The notes under the pieces: generated by a model
What the model saw: the letters and a program-made list of their open reading frames with translations, nothing else
Told to the model about the DNA's origin: nothing
Databases searched by the model: none
Assembly (NCBI RefSeq): GCF_003201815.1
Contig: NZ_QJKB01000014.1
Coordinates: 16,186 to 80,185 of the forward strand
Direction: 5' to 3'
From: Undibacterium pigrum
Lineage (GTDB): Bacteria > Pseudomonadota > Gammaproteobacteria > Burkholderiales > Burkholderiaceae_D
Length of the DNA stretch: 64,000 bases
Made by a program: the position numbers and the translations under genes
In this document: piece after piece, positions 43,142 through 51,336 of the stretch
Position numbering within the stretch: the first letter of the stretch is position 1
Layout of the letters: each line of letters starts with the position of its first letter

Positions 43142-43630
43142 ATGAAATCCAGTCTACAATTTGGTACATGGCTACTGTTTGCCAGTCTTATGGGCTTGCC
43201 TGGAATGGCAAGCGCGGCCTGCTCCGAGTACCCTACGGTCAAAGCCGAAATTTTGCGAGGCCCCTTAGTCTTGCAGGGCCGCGCAATCAAGGAAAAAGTT
43301 TTGCAGGAAGATGCCGATGATCCCTATGGAGTCACTGCAACTGAATTTACCATACAGGTTGAAGCCTGGTTTAAGGGCCGTAGTAAAAGAAACAGGCTGA
43401 TCATACGCGACGAAAATACTTCATCAAGATTCGCCATGGATTTGCATAAAAGCTATTTGCTCTTCATGCAGCCAGACCCTCAATACCCCGGTCAGTATTA
43501 TGTTGATAGCTGCGGCAATTCGAATCTGATGGCTGAAAGTAGAACGGTACTGAAAATCATCAATAATATGAAGGCTGCAAAAACAAAGAAAGCCGGAAAT
43601 CTTTCATCAAAGACTTCCGGCTCGCCATGA
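43142..43630 (+). CDS. secreted protein, possible NTR/TIMP-like fold
   Basis: This is a protein of about 162 residues from ATG 43142; GTG 43130, overlapping the previous stop, is the alternative. A signal peptide ends at GMASA, so the mature protein begins ACSEYP. An N-terminal Cys, a hydrophobic strand VLQGRAIKEKV, EFTIQVEAWFKGR and a late VDSCGNSNLM recall netrin-like (NTR/TIMP) modules, but with fewer cysteines, so the call is tentative. A Lys-rich tail ends it. It follows the giant membrane protein with no gap. Confidence 0.55.
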   Translation: MKSSLQFGTWLLFASLMGLPGMASAACSEYPTVKAEILRGPLVLQGRAIKEKVLQEDADDPYGVTATEFTIQVEAWFKGRSKRNRLIIRDENTSSRFAMDLHKSYLLFMQPDPQYPGQYYVDSCGNSNLMAESRTVLKIINNMKAAKTKKAGNLSSKTSGSP

Positions 43631-43653
43631 AAACTCCAGCTTAATACCCTGGC

Positions 43654-45366
43654 TTAAAACTCTTCCCAATCCTGTTCAGTCTGCGCTGTTCTTCGCTGTG
43701 GAATCTGGCGTGGCAGTGCCCTGGCAGGTTTGCTGGCTGCTCTGGCCAGCACAGGCTGGGGTCTTGTATTGACAGCGGCAGTGCGGCTGGCTTGCTCCAG
43801 CGGTTTTTGTGCCTGCTCCATGATATGGAATTGCGCAACCAGTTCTGATAATTTGCCTGATTGTTCGCGCATGCTTTCAGCTGCTGCAGCGGCTTGTTCT
43901 ACCAGTGCAGCATTTTGCTGTGTCATTTCATCCATCTGCGTGACAGCCAGGTTGACTTGCTCAATACCTGCGCTTTGTTCCTGGCTGGCGGCGGTGATTT
44001 CGCTCATGATGTCTGCCACATGTTGCACGCTGGAGACGATATCAGTCATGGTCTGGCCAGCAGTATCGACCAGCTTGCTGCCATGTTCCACCTTACCTAC
44101 CGAGTCATCGATGAGATGCTTGATTTCCTTGGCGGCAGATGCGCTGCGTTGTGCCAGGTTGCGTACTTCAGTCGCGACGACGGCAAAGCCACGCCCTTGT
44201 TCACCAGCACGGGCAGCTTCCACTGCAGCATTCAGTGCCAGGATATTGGTCTGGAAGGCAATGCCATCAATAACCGAGATAATGTCAACGATCTTACGCG
44301 AGCTTTCTTTAATTGAGCCCATGGTTGCAACGACTTGTCCAACCACTTCGCCACCCTTGACGGCAACACCGGATGCCGAGATTACCAGTTGGTTCGCCTG
44401 ACGTGCATTGTCGGCATTTTGCTTGACCGTGGATGTCAGTTCTTCCATCGACGATGCTGTTTCCTGCAGGGAGCTGGCTTGTGATTCTGTGCGTGAAGAC
44501 AGGTCGGCATTGCCAGAGGCAATCTCGGCCGCTGCCACATTGATGGTTTCAGTACCATGACGGACATTGCCGATAACGCTGCTCAGCCCGGTATTGATAC
44601 CATTGATGGCATGCATCATCTTGCCGATTTCATCATTGAGTATGACTTGGATAGTCTCACTCAAATCACCCTGCGCCATTTTTTCGGCGACAGCCGTGGC
44701 CCTGGAGAGTGGTCGGGTAATCGATTTCGTCATCAGCCAGGCACATATCACTGACAGCATGGCAGCGATCAATGACAGGATGATCAGCAGTGTGCGGCTG
44801 GATTGATAGGTTTGCTGTATCTCACCAGAAGTATCGTCAATTTGCTTGCGCTGCATTGCCAGCATTTCTTCTATCTTTTTGACATAGATAGTTGAAGCGG
44901 GAATGAATTCTTTATCCAGGACGGCGCTGGCCTCATCGACCTTGCCTTCTTTTTTCAGATCAACCACCCTGTTGCGGGAGCTGATATACAACTGGCGCTG
45001 CTCGCCGATTTCCTTGAAAAGAGCAATCTCGTCGGCGCTCTTCATATGTTCGCCTATCTCTTTTTGCAAGAGTGCAGAGGTGCGGCTCGATTCTTCCTGA
45101 TCCGCTGCAAAAAAACTGGCCAGCGAAGGATCACTGCTCTTGGCGATTGCTGTGGTACGGCGCACACCGGTATGGATATTGCGATACCAGTCGCTGACCA
45201 TGCGCTCGGTTGCCAGCGGGTCTTTCAATAAATTGTCAGCCGCTGCCGCTACGGTATTGAGTTTTAAAATGGCGATGAGGGTGGTAATGAAAAATAGCGC
45301 AAGGATGAGTGCAAAGCCCAAGCCTAAGCGTTTACCCACCGAGAGGTGTTTAAGTTGAGAGAGCAT
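43654..45366 (-). CDS. methyl-accepting chemotaxis protein
   Basis: The start is ATG 45366 (MLSQLKHLSVGKRLGLGF); the frame to 45468 is not supported. This is a 570-residue protein with a first membrane span at about 13-33, a periplasmic four-helix-type sensor domain (about 35-190), a second span (about 192-212) and HAMP. The signalling domain contains the highly conserved hairpin tip (IDGIAFQTNILALNAAVEAARAGEQGRGFAVVA). After an Ala/Arg/Pro-rich linker it ends QDWEEF, which resembles the NWETF-type tether for CheR/CheB. The ligand is unknown. No other chemotaxis genes are nearby. Confidence 0.92.
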   Translation of the reverse strand: MLSQLKHLSVGKRLGLGFALILALFFITTLIAILKLNTVAAAADNLLKDPLATERMVSDWYRNIHTGVRRTTAIAKSSDPSLASFFAADQEESSRTSALLQKEIGEHMKSADEIALFKEIGEQRQLYISSRNRVVDLKKEGKVDEASAVLDKEFIPASTIYVKKIEEMLAMQRKQIDDTSGEIQQTYQSSRTLLIILSLIAAMLSVICAWLMTKSITRPLSRATAVAEKMAQGDLSETIQVILNDEIGKMMHAINGINTGLSSVIGNVRHGTETINVAAAEIASGNADLSSRTESQASSLQETASSMEELTSTVKQNADNARQANQLVISASGVAVKGGEVVGQVVATMGSIKESSRKIVDIISVIDGIAFQTNILALNAAVEAARAGEQGRGFAVVATEVRNLAQRSASAAKEIKHLIDDSVGKVEHGSKLVDTAGQTMTDIVSSVQHVADIMSEITAASQEQSAGIEQVNLAVTQMDEMTQQNAALVEQAAAAAESMREQSGKLSELVAQFHIMEQAQKPLEQASRTAAVNTRPQPVLARAASKPARALPRQIPQRRTAQTEQDWEEF

Positions 45367-45666
45367 AGATTTTCTTTTTGTTGTCGTAAGACAAATTGAA
45401 AACGCAGGCCCGGAACTTATTGAACAGCCTGCATCGTGAAGAGTGGAAAAGTAATTTCCATATAGCAATTATACTTGGAATTCATTTCCAAATTGTATGA
45501 AGTTTGTATGAATATTATTCATGTTTGGTTATGTCAGCCATTTTGTATTATTGTCATGCAAGGCAATAAATGTCTGAAAATTGCCTGTTTTGCCAGAAAA
45601 ATCTGTTGCGTGCAGCTAGTTAGTGAGATCCAACGAATTGGCTGGGATTCATTTGTTACGCGATAT
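45367..45666. promoter_or_regulatory. chemoreceptor upstream region with two palindromes
   Basis: There is no gene in these 300 bases. Two 17-bp palindromes lie 31 bp apart, about three helix turns: TGGAAA-N5-TTTCCA at 45444-45460 and TTGGAA-N5-TTCCAA at 45475-45491. They are about 80-125 bp upstream of the chemoreceptor start and could be paired operators. The insertion sequence begins directly after this stretch. Confidence 0.4.
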
Positions 45667-46992
45667 CACTAGTGTCCCAACGTTTCTCATAGGAGAGACA
45701 TCTGTTTTTGTTGATTTTCGTCATTGAGATTTCCCGCTGACGGCGTAAGTAGTTGATTTATTGGTGTTGTTTCAAACATGGTGAGACTCAGGATTTGTAG
45801 GATTTCGTAAAGACTGTGAGGCAAATGCAGACGTTTTTTGACGATAGCGATGAGTACGTAAGTGCAGACCGCGATCCATATCTGCGTCTTCACCGCATTC
45901 TCGCTGGTTCCCAGAAAGGTCTTGATACGCAAATGTTGCTTGATCCACTTGAAGAACAATTCGACCTGCCAGCGCTGCTTGTAAAGTGCCGCAATCATCT
46001 CTGGTTTGAGAGCGAAATTGTTGGTCAAAAAAATGATGCGTTCCCCAGCGTCGCCCTTGACGACGACACGACGCAAACTCGCCGGGTAATGCTTGCTTGT
46101 GTAGAAGAGTGGAAGTACACCCGTTTGATCGCAGATAACGTTGCTCGTCGCTCGATCGACCGGATGCGAGTACCGACGCTTGAACTTGGTATTGCTTTTT
46201 GCTCTGGTGACAAAAAAGGCCCCCGTCGCATGCAAGTTGTACAGCCGGGCGAAGTCCAGATAGCCGCGATCCATCAGGTAATATGCTCCTGGCTCGATGA
46301 CCAGATCGTCGAGAATATTGACCTCGTGTGTCTTGCCGTCTGTGATGTGAATGAAACTGGGAATAGAACCACGCAGGTCCAGCAGCGTATGCAATTTGAC
46401 GGCCGCCTTGGCGGACCGGAAAGGCGCCCACGGATAAACAGACAAGCACAGGTCGATGGTAGTGGCATCGAACGCATAGACCGTTGCATCGAGGTCCACG
46501 CCAAACGGCTCGCTGGCGTACAACGGACGCGCCATCGCAATCAGATGTTGCGCCAGATCGGCATAAATTTGCCAGGGGCGCGTGGCGTTTGCATTGGCCA
46601 ACGTATTGCGGGAAATCGTCGCACAACGAAACCCCATGTGGTACAGCCGATGGGATTGGGCGCGCAAATTGACTTCGATATCGCGCAACGATTCCCGATA
46701 GGTCAACTGCGCAAATGCCATGGCGAAGAATTGATCCAGACAGGAAAAATCCTTGACCTTGTGCTCGCCCCTGTGAGCTGCTACACATCGTCGAAAGGTA
46801 GTCAGTGGCAAATACGTCATGACCTGCGAGAAAACGAGTTTGCCCTGATGCATAGGAGCCTTTGGCGGATATCCGCAAAAAGCTCCAATTCTGCACCTCG
46901 ACGTTCAAATCGAGACCAGATAAAAACATCAATTTGTGCAAACAAATCATTGACTTACAAACCCCTGATGTGAAAACGTTGGGACACTAGTG
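45667..46992 (-). mobile_element. IS4-family insertion sequence, intact
   Basis: The 1326-bp element is bounded by perfect 19-bp terminal inverted repeats CACTAGTGTCCCAACGTTT and flanked on both sides by the 9-bp direct repeat ACGCGATAT (45658-45666 and 46993-47001). These are target-site duplications. It holds one transposase gene. Identical ends and an intact duplication point to a fairly recent insertion. It landed between the chemoreceptor and the YkgJ-like gene and interrupts neither. Confidence 0.93.
45687..46853 (-). CDS. IS4-family DDE transposase
   Basis: This is a 388-residue transposase filling the insertion sequence. The N-terminal DUF4372-type region (FSQVMTYLPLTTFRRCVAAHRGEHKVKDFSCLDQFFAM, residues about 6-45) is followed by the DDE domain. 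The acidic residues sit in FGVDLDATVYAFDATTIDL (about 120) and YYLMDRGYLDFARLY (about 195). The IS4 signature Y-2-R-3-E-6-K is exact in YKQRWQVELFFKWIK (about 305). The frame is unbroken, so it may be active. Long frames on the other strand here are shadows. Confidence 0.95.
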   Translation of the reverse strand: MHQGKLVFSQVMTYLPLTTFRRCVAAHRGEHKVKDFSCLDQFFAMAFAQLTYRESLRDIEVNLRAQSHRLYHMGFRCATISRNTLANANATRPWQIYADLAQHLIAMARPLYASEPFGVDLDATVYAFDATTIDLCLSVYPWAPFRSAKAAVKLHTLLDLRGSIPSFIHITDGKTHEVNILDDLVIEPGAYYLMDRGYLDFARLYNLHATGAFFVTRAKSNTKFKRRYSHPVDRATSNVICDQTGVLPLFYTSKHYPASLRRVVVKGDAGERIIFLTNNFALKPEMIAALYKQRWQVELFFKWIKQHLRIKTFLGTSENAVKTQIWIAVCTYVLIAIVKKRLHLPHSLYEILQILSLTMFETTPINQLLTPSAGNLNDENQQKQMSLL

Positions 46993-47056
46993 ACGCGATA
47001 TAAAAAGTGATTAGCCTGGCTGAACAGCATGTACCGCATCAACAGCAAATGCATGC

Positions 47057-47326
47057 TTATTGTGGAGCTGTTGCGGCTTCCAGTCTTGCCAGATAGAACA
47101 TGGCCTGCTCTTTATGGTCTCCGCACATATCGTAGGAGGCTTGCAAGCCAGCACACACGGCAGGCCGCTCAGGGTGAGTGAAAATTTTACATGCCAGATC
47201 GTCATCAAGCTGTATGCACGGCACACCAGCGGGTTTGCCATCCGGCATACCCGGTATGGGGCTGCTGATGGATGGGGCTATGCAGCAGGCGGCGCATAGA
47301 GGACGGCAGGAAAAAGAGTTACGCAT
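47057..47326 (-). CDS. YkgJ-family cysteine-cluster protein
   Basis: This is an 89-residue protein with the YkgJ pattern: CRPLCAACCIAP near the N-terminus, then VPCIQLDDDLACKIFTHPERPAVCAGLQASYDMCG. The spaced cysteines are thought to bind zinc or iron. The N-terminus is short, with cysteines from residue 7. The role of the family is unsettled. It is a single gene near the insertion sequence. Confidence 0.85.
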   Translation of the reverse strand: MRNSFSCRPLCAACCIAPSISSPIPGMPDGKPAGVPCIQLDDDLACKIFTHPERPAVCAGLQASYDMCGDHKEQAMFYLARLEAATAPQ

Positions 47327-47460
47327 GCCCGCATTTTAATGGATGCAAGCGTCTCCCCGCCAGAAGAAAACTGTTTCTTGAGTTGTCCGACAGCCTGGTG
47401 GTAATACTTTTTCTATATTTGCTTACCGCCAGGCTGCTTATTACCTAAGCATGTTAACTC

Positions 47461-48048
47461 TTAACCACTGACATTCATACGCTGAGTATGTGTCCACTGA
47501 TGATCATAGTCAGACACCGCAGAACCATAAGTACGGTATGTTTTACCTTCGCCTGGCCATGGGTTCATGATGTAGATGTAGTTGGTGCCGTTATACACTT
47601 CATAGCCGGTGCCCACCATAATGTGACCGCCGCCATTGGTCCAGCCATAACGGATCACGAAAGGGCGGTTGGCATTGATGTCGCTGACGACAGTGTTCCA
47701 TGACGATGCATAGCTGTAGGCGGTGTTTGGCACACCCCAATTTGCCAGGATGTTTTGTACACTACCGCTGCTGCCATACATGGCATTGGGCTGGTTGGCA
47801 TTGCTGTTCCAGTTAAAGTTGGTGTTGCCACAGGCGTAGTTGAGGCCATAGGCCCAATTCACGATCTGGCACTGGCTGGGTGTCTTGTTATAAAAATTCA
47901 GCAGGGCCTTGCTGCTGCCTGCCCAGCACCACTGGCTGTGTTCCTGTGTCACCAATGGCACATTCAGTGCGCGCCATTGCGCGAATGCGCTTGGAAAGCT
48001 CAGCATGACACCTAAGGCAAGGATCAGTCTTAATAAATTTTTTTGCAT
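47461..48048 (-). CDS. secreted papain-like cysteine protease
   Basis: The start is ATG 48048 with GGAG upstream (TACGGAGATATCATG); the longer frame is rejected. This is a 195-residue protein with signal peptide to about residue 23 (SAFAQ). The catalytic set is visible: Cys in SQWCWAGSS (about 42), His in GGGHIMVGTGY (about 145) and Asn/Asp in YIMNPWPGEG. This fits the C39/C70-like papain fold (Papain_like_cys_pep). It has no separate inhibitory propeptide; the secreted protein encoded 43 bp upstream may be its partner, substrate or chaperone. It is the last gene of a riboswitch-headed group. Confidence 0.8.
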   Translation of the reverse strand: MQKNLLRLILALGVMLSFPSAFAQWRALNVPLVTQEHSQWCWAGSSKALLNFYNKTPSQCQIVNWAYGLNYACGNTNFNWNSNANQPNAMYGSSGSVQNILANWGVPNTAYSYASSWNTVVSDINANRPFVIRYGWTNGGGHIMVGTGYEVYNGTNYIYIMNPWPGEGKTYRTYGSAVSDYDHQWTHTQRMNVSG

Positions 48049-48091
48049 GATATCTCCGTAATTATTGTTGGTGTATAGGTTGGAATCAGGT

Positions 48092-48841
48092 TCAGCGGAA
48101 GTTTTCGATATTGCGTTTGACACTCACGCGTAGCGGGTCGAGGATGTCACTTTGGTCCAGCAAGCCATTGCTGGTGGATGCTGTCCCGGTTTTTTCACTG
48201 CGCTGTTGCAGCAGCAAATTTTGACGGGCAGCATGCAGGGGCGCAAAGCGGGCGCGTGCATCTGTGGGCGAGACAACTTCCAGAAAATCTGACATGGCCT
48301 GATAGACACGAATGAAGCGCAGGTTGGAACGCGTGCTATTACCATGCATGGCTACTGCTGCATCCACATCCTTGGCCAGCACGGCGCCGCCATAAGAGGT
48401 GACGCCCCAGCGGCCATTGGTTTGCCTCAGTGTGGCCAGACCTATGGGGTTGTCGTGCAGGGTGATCACAAAGCGCCATTCACCTGTGGCCTTAGCCATG
48501 CTGCGCAAGTCACCACGGCCATTCATGACATCTTGCGGTGGCAGACTATAGACTGGAAAACCATAGCCTATTTTTGCATCCTTGAGATCTTGCACATCAT
48601 TGACTTCGAGCGGGAACTCAGAGGGCAAAGTGCCGCCGCGCCGCTGCACATTGAATTGCACAAATTCTGCAAAGTCGCGCTGAGCAGCGGCACTGACCAG
48701 GCGTGCCTGATCGGTAGTACCTGCCATATCGCTGGCCTGGTTTTGTGCCAGTACTACCGGGCTGGCCATGGCACAACTGATGCTGACTATCAGTGCGGCC
48801 AGTATGGATTTTTTGAATCTTGAAACGGAGTGCAAATGCAT
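48092..48841 (-). CDS. secreted protein upstream of papain-like protease
   Basis: The start is ATG 48841, with GGAG about 9 bp upstream. This is a 249-residue protein with signal peptide (SILAALIVSISCAMASPVVLAQ). Its mature part has a basic segment QFNVQRRGGTLPSEFPLEV, then GYGFPVYSLPPQDVMNGR and EWRFVITLHDNPIGLATLRQTNGRWGVTSYGG, probably a beta-rich domain. The C-terminal third is helical and polar. I do not recognise a family. Being next to and co-directional with the cysteine protease suggests a pro-domain-like, inhibitor or adaptor role; this is inference. Confidence 0.6.
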   Translation of the reverse strand: MHLHSVSRFKKSILAALIVSISCAMASPVVLAQNQASDMAGTTDQARLVSAAAQRDFAEFVQFNVQRRGGTLPSEFPLEVNDVQDLKDAKIGYGFPVYSLPPQDVMNGRGDLRSMAKATGEWRFVITLHDNPIGLATLRQTNGRWGVTSYGGAVLAKDVDAAVAMHGNSTRSNLRFIRVYQAMSDFLEVVSPTDARARFAPLHAARQNLLLQQRSEKTGTASTSNGLLDQSDILDPLRVSVKRNIENFR

Positions 48842-49064
48842 GATGGTTTGCTCCTTGGCTGGATTAAAAAATTGAGACAATAGCCCGCCTGTCCAAGCGG
48901 GCTGGGCGGCTTGAAACATGGCATGCTTCGCATGCCGGACATCATTACCCGCGCAGGCGGGAATAAGGGATCAGCTCATTGAGACAGATAGCCAGCTTAT
49001 TTAAGCAAGCGAATTAGCTTGGTTAAATAAACAGGTCAGCTCAAGAGCCGTATAAAGGAAAGCG

Positions 49065-49283
49065 TCACCAATGCAGGTGACTGCATTGCGTTCGTGCGTG
49101 AACGTGCAAAAGAGATGTGTCTGTGCTGAGGTCGTCTGTATAGCTCAGGCTGTCTTGCCTGGCTTCGAATTGGGTTTCATGTGCAGCTTCATGCTCAACT
49201 TTAAATTCAGTTCCAAACCCGGCTAGCGCGCAGGCGCATGCCGTCACGGTGACTTTGTCACCGTTCAAATTGATGAATTTCAT
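49065..49283 (-). CDS. 72-residue ORF under the glycine riboswitch
   Basis: This is the first ORF after the riboswitch; a GGAG lies about 12 bases before ATG 49283. The product begins MKFINLNGDKVTVTACACAL, continues with an acidic/His-containing middle (EHEAAHETQFEARQD), and ends with HVHARTQCSHLHW. There is no clear signal peptide or known family. It is either a real small protein controlled by glycine or the remnant of a lost gene. About 220 bp then separate it from the secreted protein gene. Confidence 0.45.
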   Translation of the reverse strand: MKFINLNGDKVTVTACACALAGFGTEFKVEHEAAHETQFEARQDSLSYTDDLSTDTSLLHVHARTQCSHLHW

Positions 49284-49313
49284 GATGTAGAGACTCCAGA
49301 CGTCAAAGGGATG

Positions 49314-49336
49314 TCCGTGCGCAGTTACGCAACGGA
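49314..49336 (-). promoter_or_regulatory. hairpin in the riboswitch expression platform
   Basis: TCCGT and ACGGA arms with an inner GCG/CGC stem form a stable hairpin between the second aptamer and the start codon. No T-run follows. Control at translation or by a longer-range switch is therefore more likely than simple termination. Confidence 0.4.
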
Positions 49337-49575
49337 TACCCCCTCTGTCCTGGACCTGAGAGATTTCGCCTGCAGCCGTGGGTAACGGTGCAATGCTTGC
49401 TCCTTCGGTGTGCCGGGCGACGTAGTCCGGCAGCTCTTCAGAGTTTGTTGATGATAACGGTCCTTTTGCCTGAGAGTTTCCGGGGTGGTTGCTCCTTCGG
49501 CGCTGTCCTGAGATTCTTTTGACTGAGATTCTTTTTAGTCAGATTCTTTTGAATAACGGACAGTCTCTCCCGATA
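49337..49575 (-). promoter_or_regulatory. tandem glycine riboswitch (two aptamers)
   Basis: Read on the minus strand, the two hallmark blocks each appear twice: CCGAAGGAGCAA (at 49497 and 49405, approximately) and CTCTCAGG (at about 49475 and 49362). A GGGAGAG start lies near 49573 and CAAAAGGAC closes the first aptamer near 49458. This is the classic cooperative glycine-binding pair. The upstream aptamer carries three copies of a 15-bp unit in one arm (49509-49553). It points to the 72-residue ORF at 49283, not to a glycine-cleavage or symporter gene. Confidence 0.88.
49509..49553. repeat. 3 x 15-bp repeat inside the first glycine aptamer
   Basis: On the plus strand three near-identical units (TGAGATTCTTTTGAC, TGAGATTCTTTTTAG, TCAGATTCTTTTGAA) stand in tandem. 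They lengthen a peripheral arm of aptamer 1, a position where glycine riboswitches tolerate variation. Confidence 0.7.
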
Positions 49576-49851
49576 TCACCTGGCTTTCGCCTTTGTGCTC
49601 AACCCCTTGTGCAGGTTGTAGAAATGAGCATAGCGCACAGCTTAATCATTTACAAATTATTTTTTGAAAACAAATACATTATTTTATTTCCGCACGAATG
49701 TGCTGTATTTTGTCTGTGTCATTTTCATCGCAGACCACCTCGTTTTGTTCGCAATTGTCTTTGTTGTCAATCAGTTTTATATGCTTTCGTATGCTTGGGC
49801 TTTAACAGAATCACGGCTATGATGCTGCACCTTATCCAATATTCATTCTCC

Positions 49852-51270
49852 ATGCCTGCGCAAAATCGTTCTCCTTTCATCGTGCTGCCTTTGTTCAAAA
49901 AAGTCAGCCTTGGCATGGCGCTCATACTGAGCTTCGCCTCAGTTGAGGTATATGCACAAGCCGCATCTGCGCAACAGCAGGCTGCTAAAGAAAAAGTAAA
50001 GGAGAGCACCTGGTTGTCAGACCCTGCGCTGACAAAGTTTGTGCAAAAAATGGTGGAGAGCCGCTACATGCCCTATAAGGTGCTGGGGCAAAAAGATGGC
50101 AAGGATGTGCTGACTTACAAGGCCTACTTCCGCCCATTTCCGGCCGATATGGAAAGGTTTTATTCATACTGGGGCATGACTGCAGCCTGGTACATCGCCC
50201 GCAAGGACAGTATGGCGCAAGAAGGCTATGAAGAAATCTGGCATCAGTCTTATCGCGATGCTGCCAATACAGAATTACATCAGGCGGTATGGCAAAAAAC
50301 TTCGACAGCAAACCCGGACTTGCCCAGACTGGGAAGTAATTATGCGGATGAAGAACATGAGCAAAACATCCTGGTCGCGATGCTGTGGCGTGGCGAATTC
50401 AAAAAGCTGGACGTGACGCTGGGCAGCGGCTTTGCACAAAACCATGCAGGTCGTTTGAAATCCAATACGCTGTATGCACGCTTTGCGACTTTGTCGCGCC
50501 TCGATAAAGATTTCGGAAAACAGTTTGATAGCTGGGTGAAATCCAGCCAGCTTGGTTACGCTCATCTGGCACGCGGCATGTTTTTGCAAGAGCAGGCATG
50601 GGAAGCACGCGGCGGAAAATTTGCTGCCGAAACCAGCAAGGCACAATTTGCCGGTTTTCATAAACTATCTGCCCAGGCGAGAATCGATTTCAACAAAGCC
50701 AATGAAAAAATAATGGCTTGTGCCATGTGTGCGGGCGAGTTGATTGGCAATAACAAGGCACTCAGCATGCAGGCCGATGATGCTAACTTGCTTAAAGCCG
50801 CAATCAAACAAGACCCCAGCCTGTACTCACCTGCCTATGCCTATCTGGGTACATTATTGCCACAATGGGGTGGTTCATTTGAGCAGATAGAAGCCTTTAT
50901 CATCAACATTGGCAAAGCGACTGGCGACCAGGTACTGGTTGAACAATTGAAATCTCGTCTGTGCTATTACCGTGGTAACGCCATTTATAAAGGAGACCCT
51001 GAAGGCGCACGTGTCTGGTTTGAAAAAGGCTTGAACAGCCAGCCCTATCAATTGCTCGTCAATGAACTGGCCCTGATGTACGCTAAAAAGAATAATCATC
51101 AACAATCCATCATCCTGCTGGAAAAGAGCCTGGCAAATGGCAATGAATGGGATATCTACACCCTCGAAGCCCTGGCGCAGTCGTACTTTGCGCTGGGCAT
51201 GCAAGTCAAGGGTGACAAGCTCATCGCCAAACGCGATGAGGCTGTGCGCAGATTCAAAAACGGGGAATAA
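49852..51270 (+). CDS. secreted TPR-like protein (DUF4034-like)
   Basis: The frame opens at 49489, but that part overlaps the riboswitch. ATG 49852 gives a proper signal peptide (FKKVSLGMALILSFASVEVYAQA), so it is preferred; ATG 49819 is possible. The protein has 472 residues. The mature part is helical with many Trp/Tyr, conserved-looking MTAAWYIARKDSMAQEGYEEIWHQSY, a CAMCAGE cysteine pair (about 288) and TPR-like repeats toward the end (ARVWFEKGLNSQPYQLLVNELALMYAKK). It resembles DUF4034-type proteins. Probably periplasmic; function unknown. Confidence 0.65.
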   Translation: MPAQNRSPFIVLPLFKKVSLGMALILSFASVEVYAQAASAQQQAAKEKVKESTWLSDPALTKFVQKMVESRYMPYKVLGQKDGKDVLTYKAYFRPFPADMERFYSYWGMTAAWYIARKDSMAQEGYEEIWHQSYRDAANTELHQAVWQKTSTANPDLPRLGSNYADEEHEQNILVAMLWRGEFKKLDVTLGSGFAQNHAGRLKSNTLYARFATLSRLDKDFGKQFDSWVKSSQLGYAHLARGMFLQEQAWEARGGKFAAETSKAQFAGFHKLSAQARIDFNKANEKIMACAMCAGELIGNNKALSMQADDANLLKAAIKQDPSLYSPAYAYLGTLLPQWGGSFEQIEAFIINIGKATGDQVLVEQLKSRLCYYRGNAIYKGDPEGARVWFEKGLNSQPYQLLVNELALMYAKKNNHQQSIILLEKSLANGNEWDIYTLEALAQSYFALGMQVKGDKLIAKRDEAVRRFKNGE

Positions 51271-51336
51271 GGTATAGAGAATAGACTGGGGCTATTGCGC
51301 TTCTGATATCGGCCCGGCCTCAGGCATCGGTTAAAA

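Noticed and set aside
45772..46973. Two more long open frames (about 390 codons each, one per strand) over the insertion sequence
   Set aside because: They are out-of-frame shadows of the transposase. Only the 388-residue frame carries the IS4 motifs.
49489..49851. Long N-terminal extension of the secreted TPR-like protein
   Set aside because: This part overlaps the glycine riboswitch on the other strand, and the signal peptide only works from a start near 49852.
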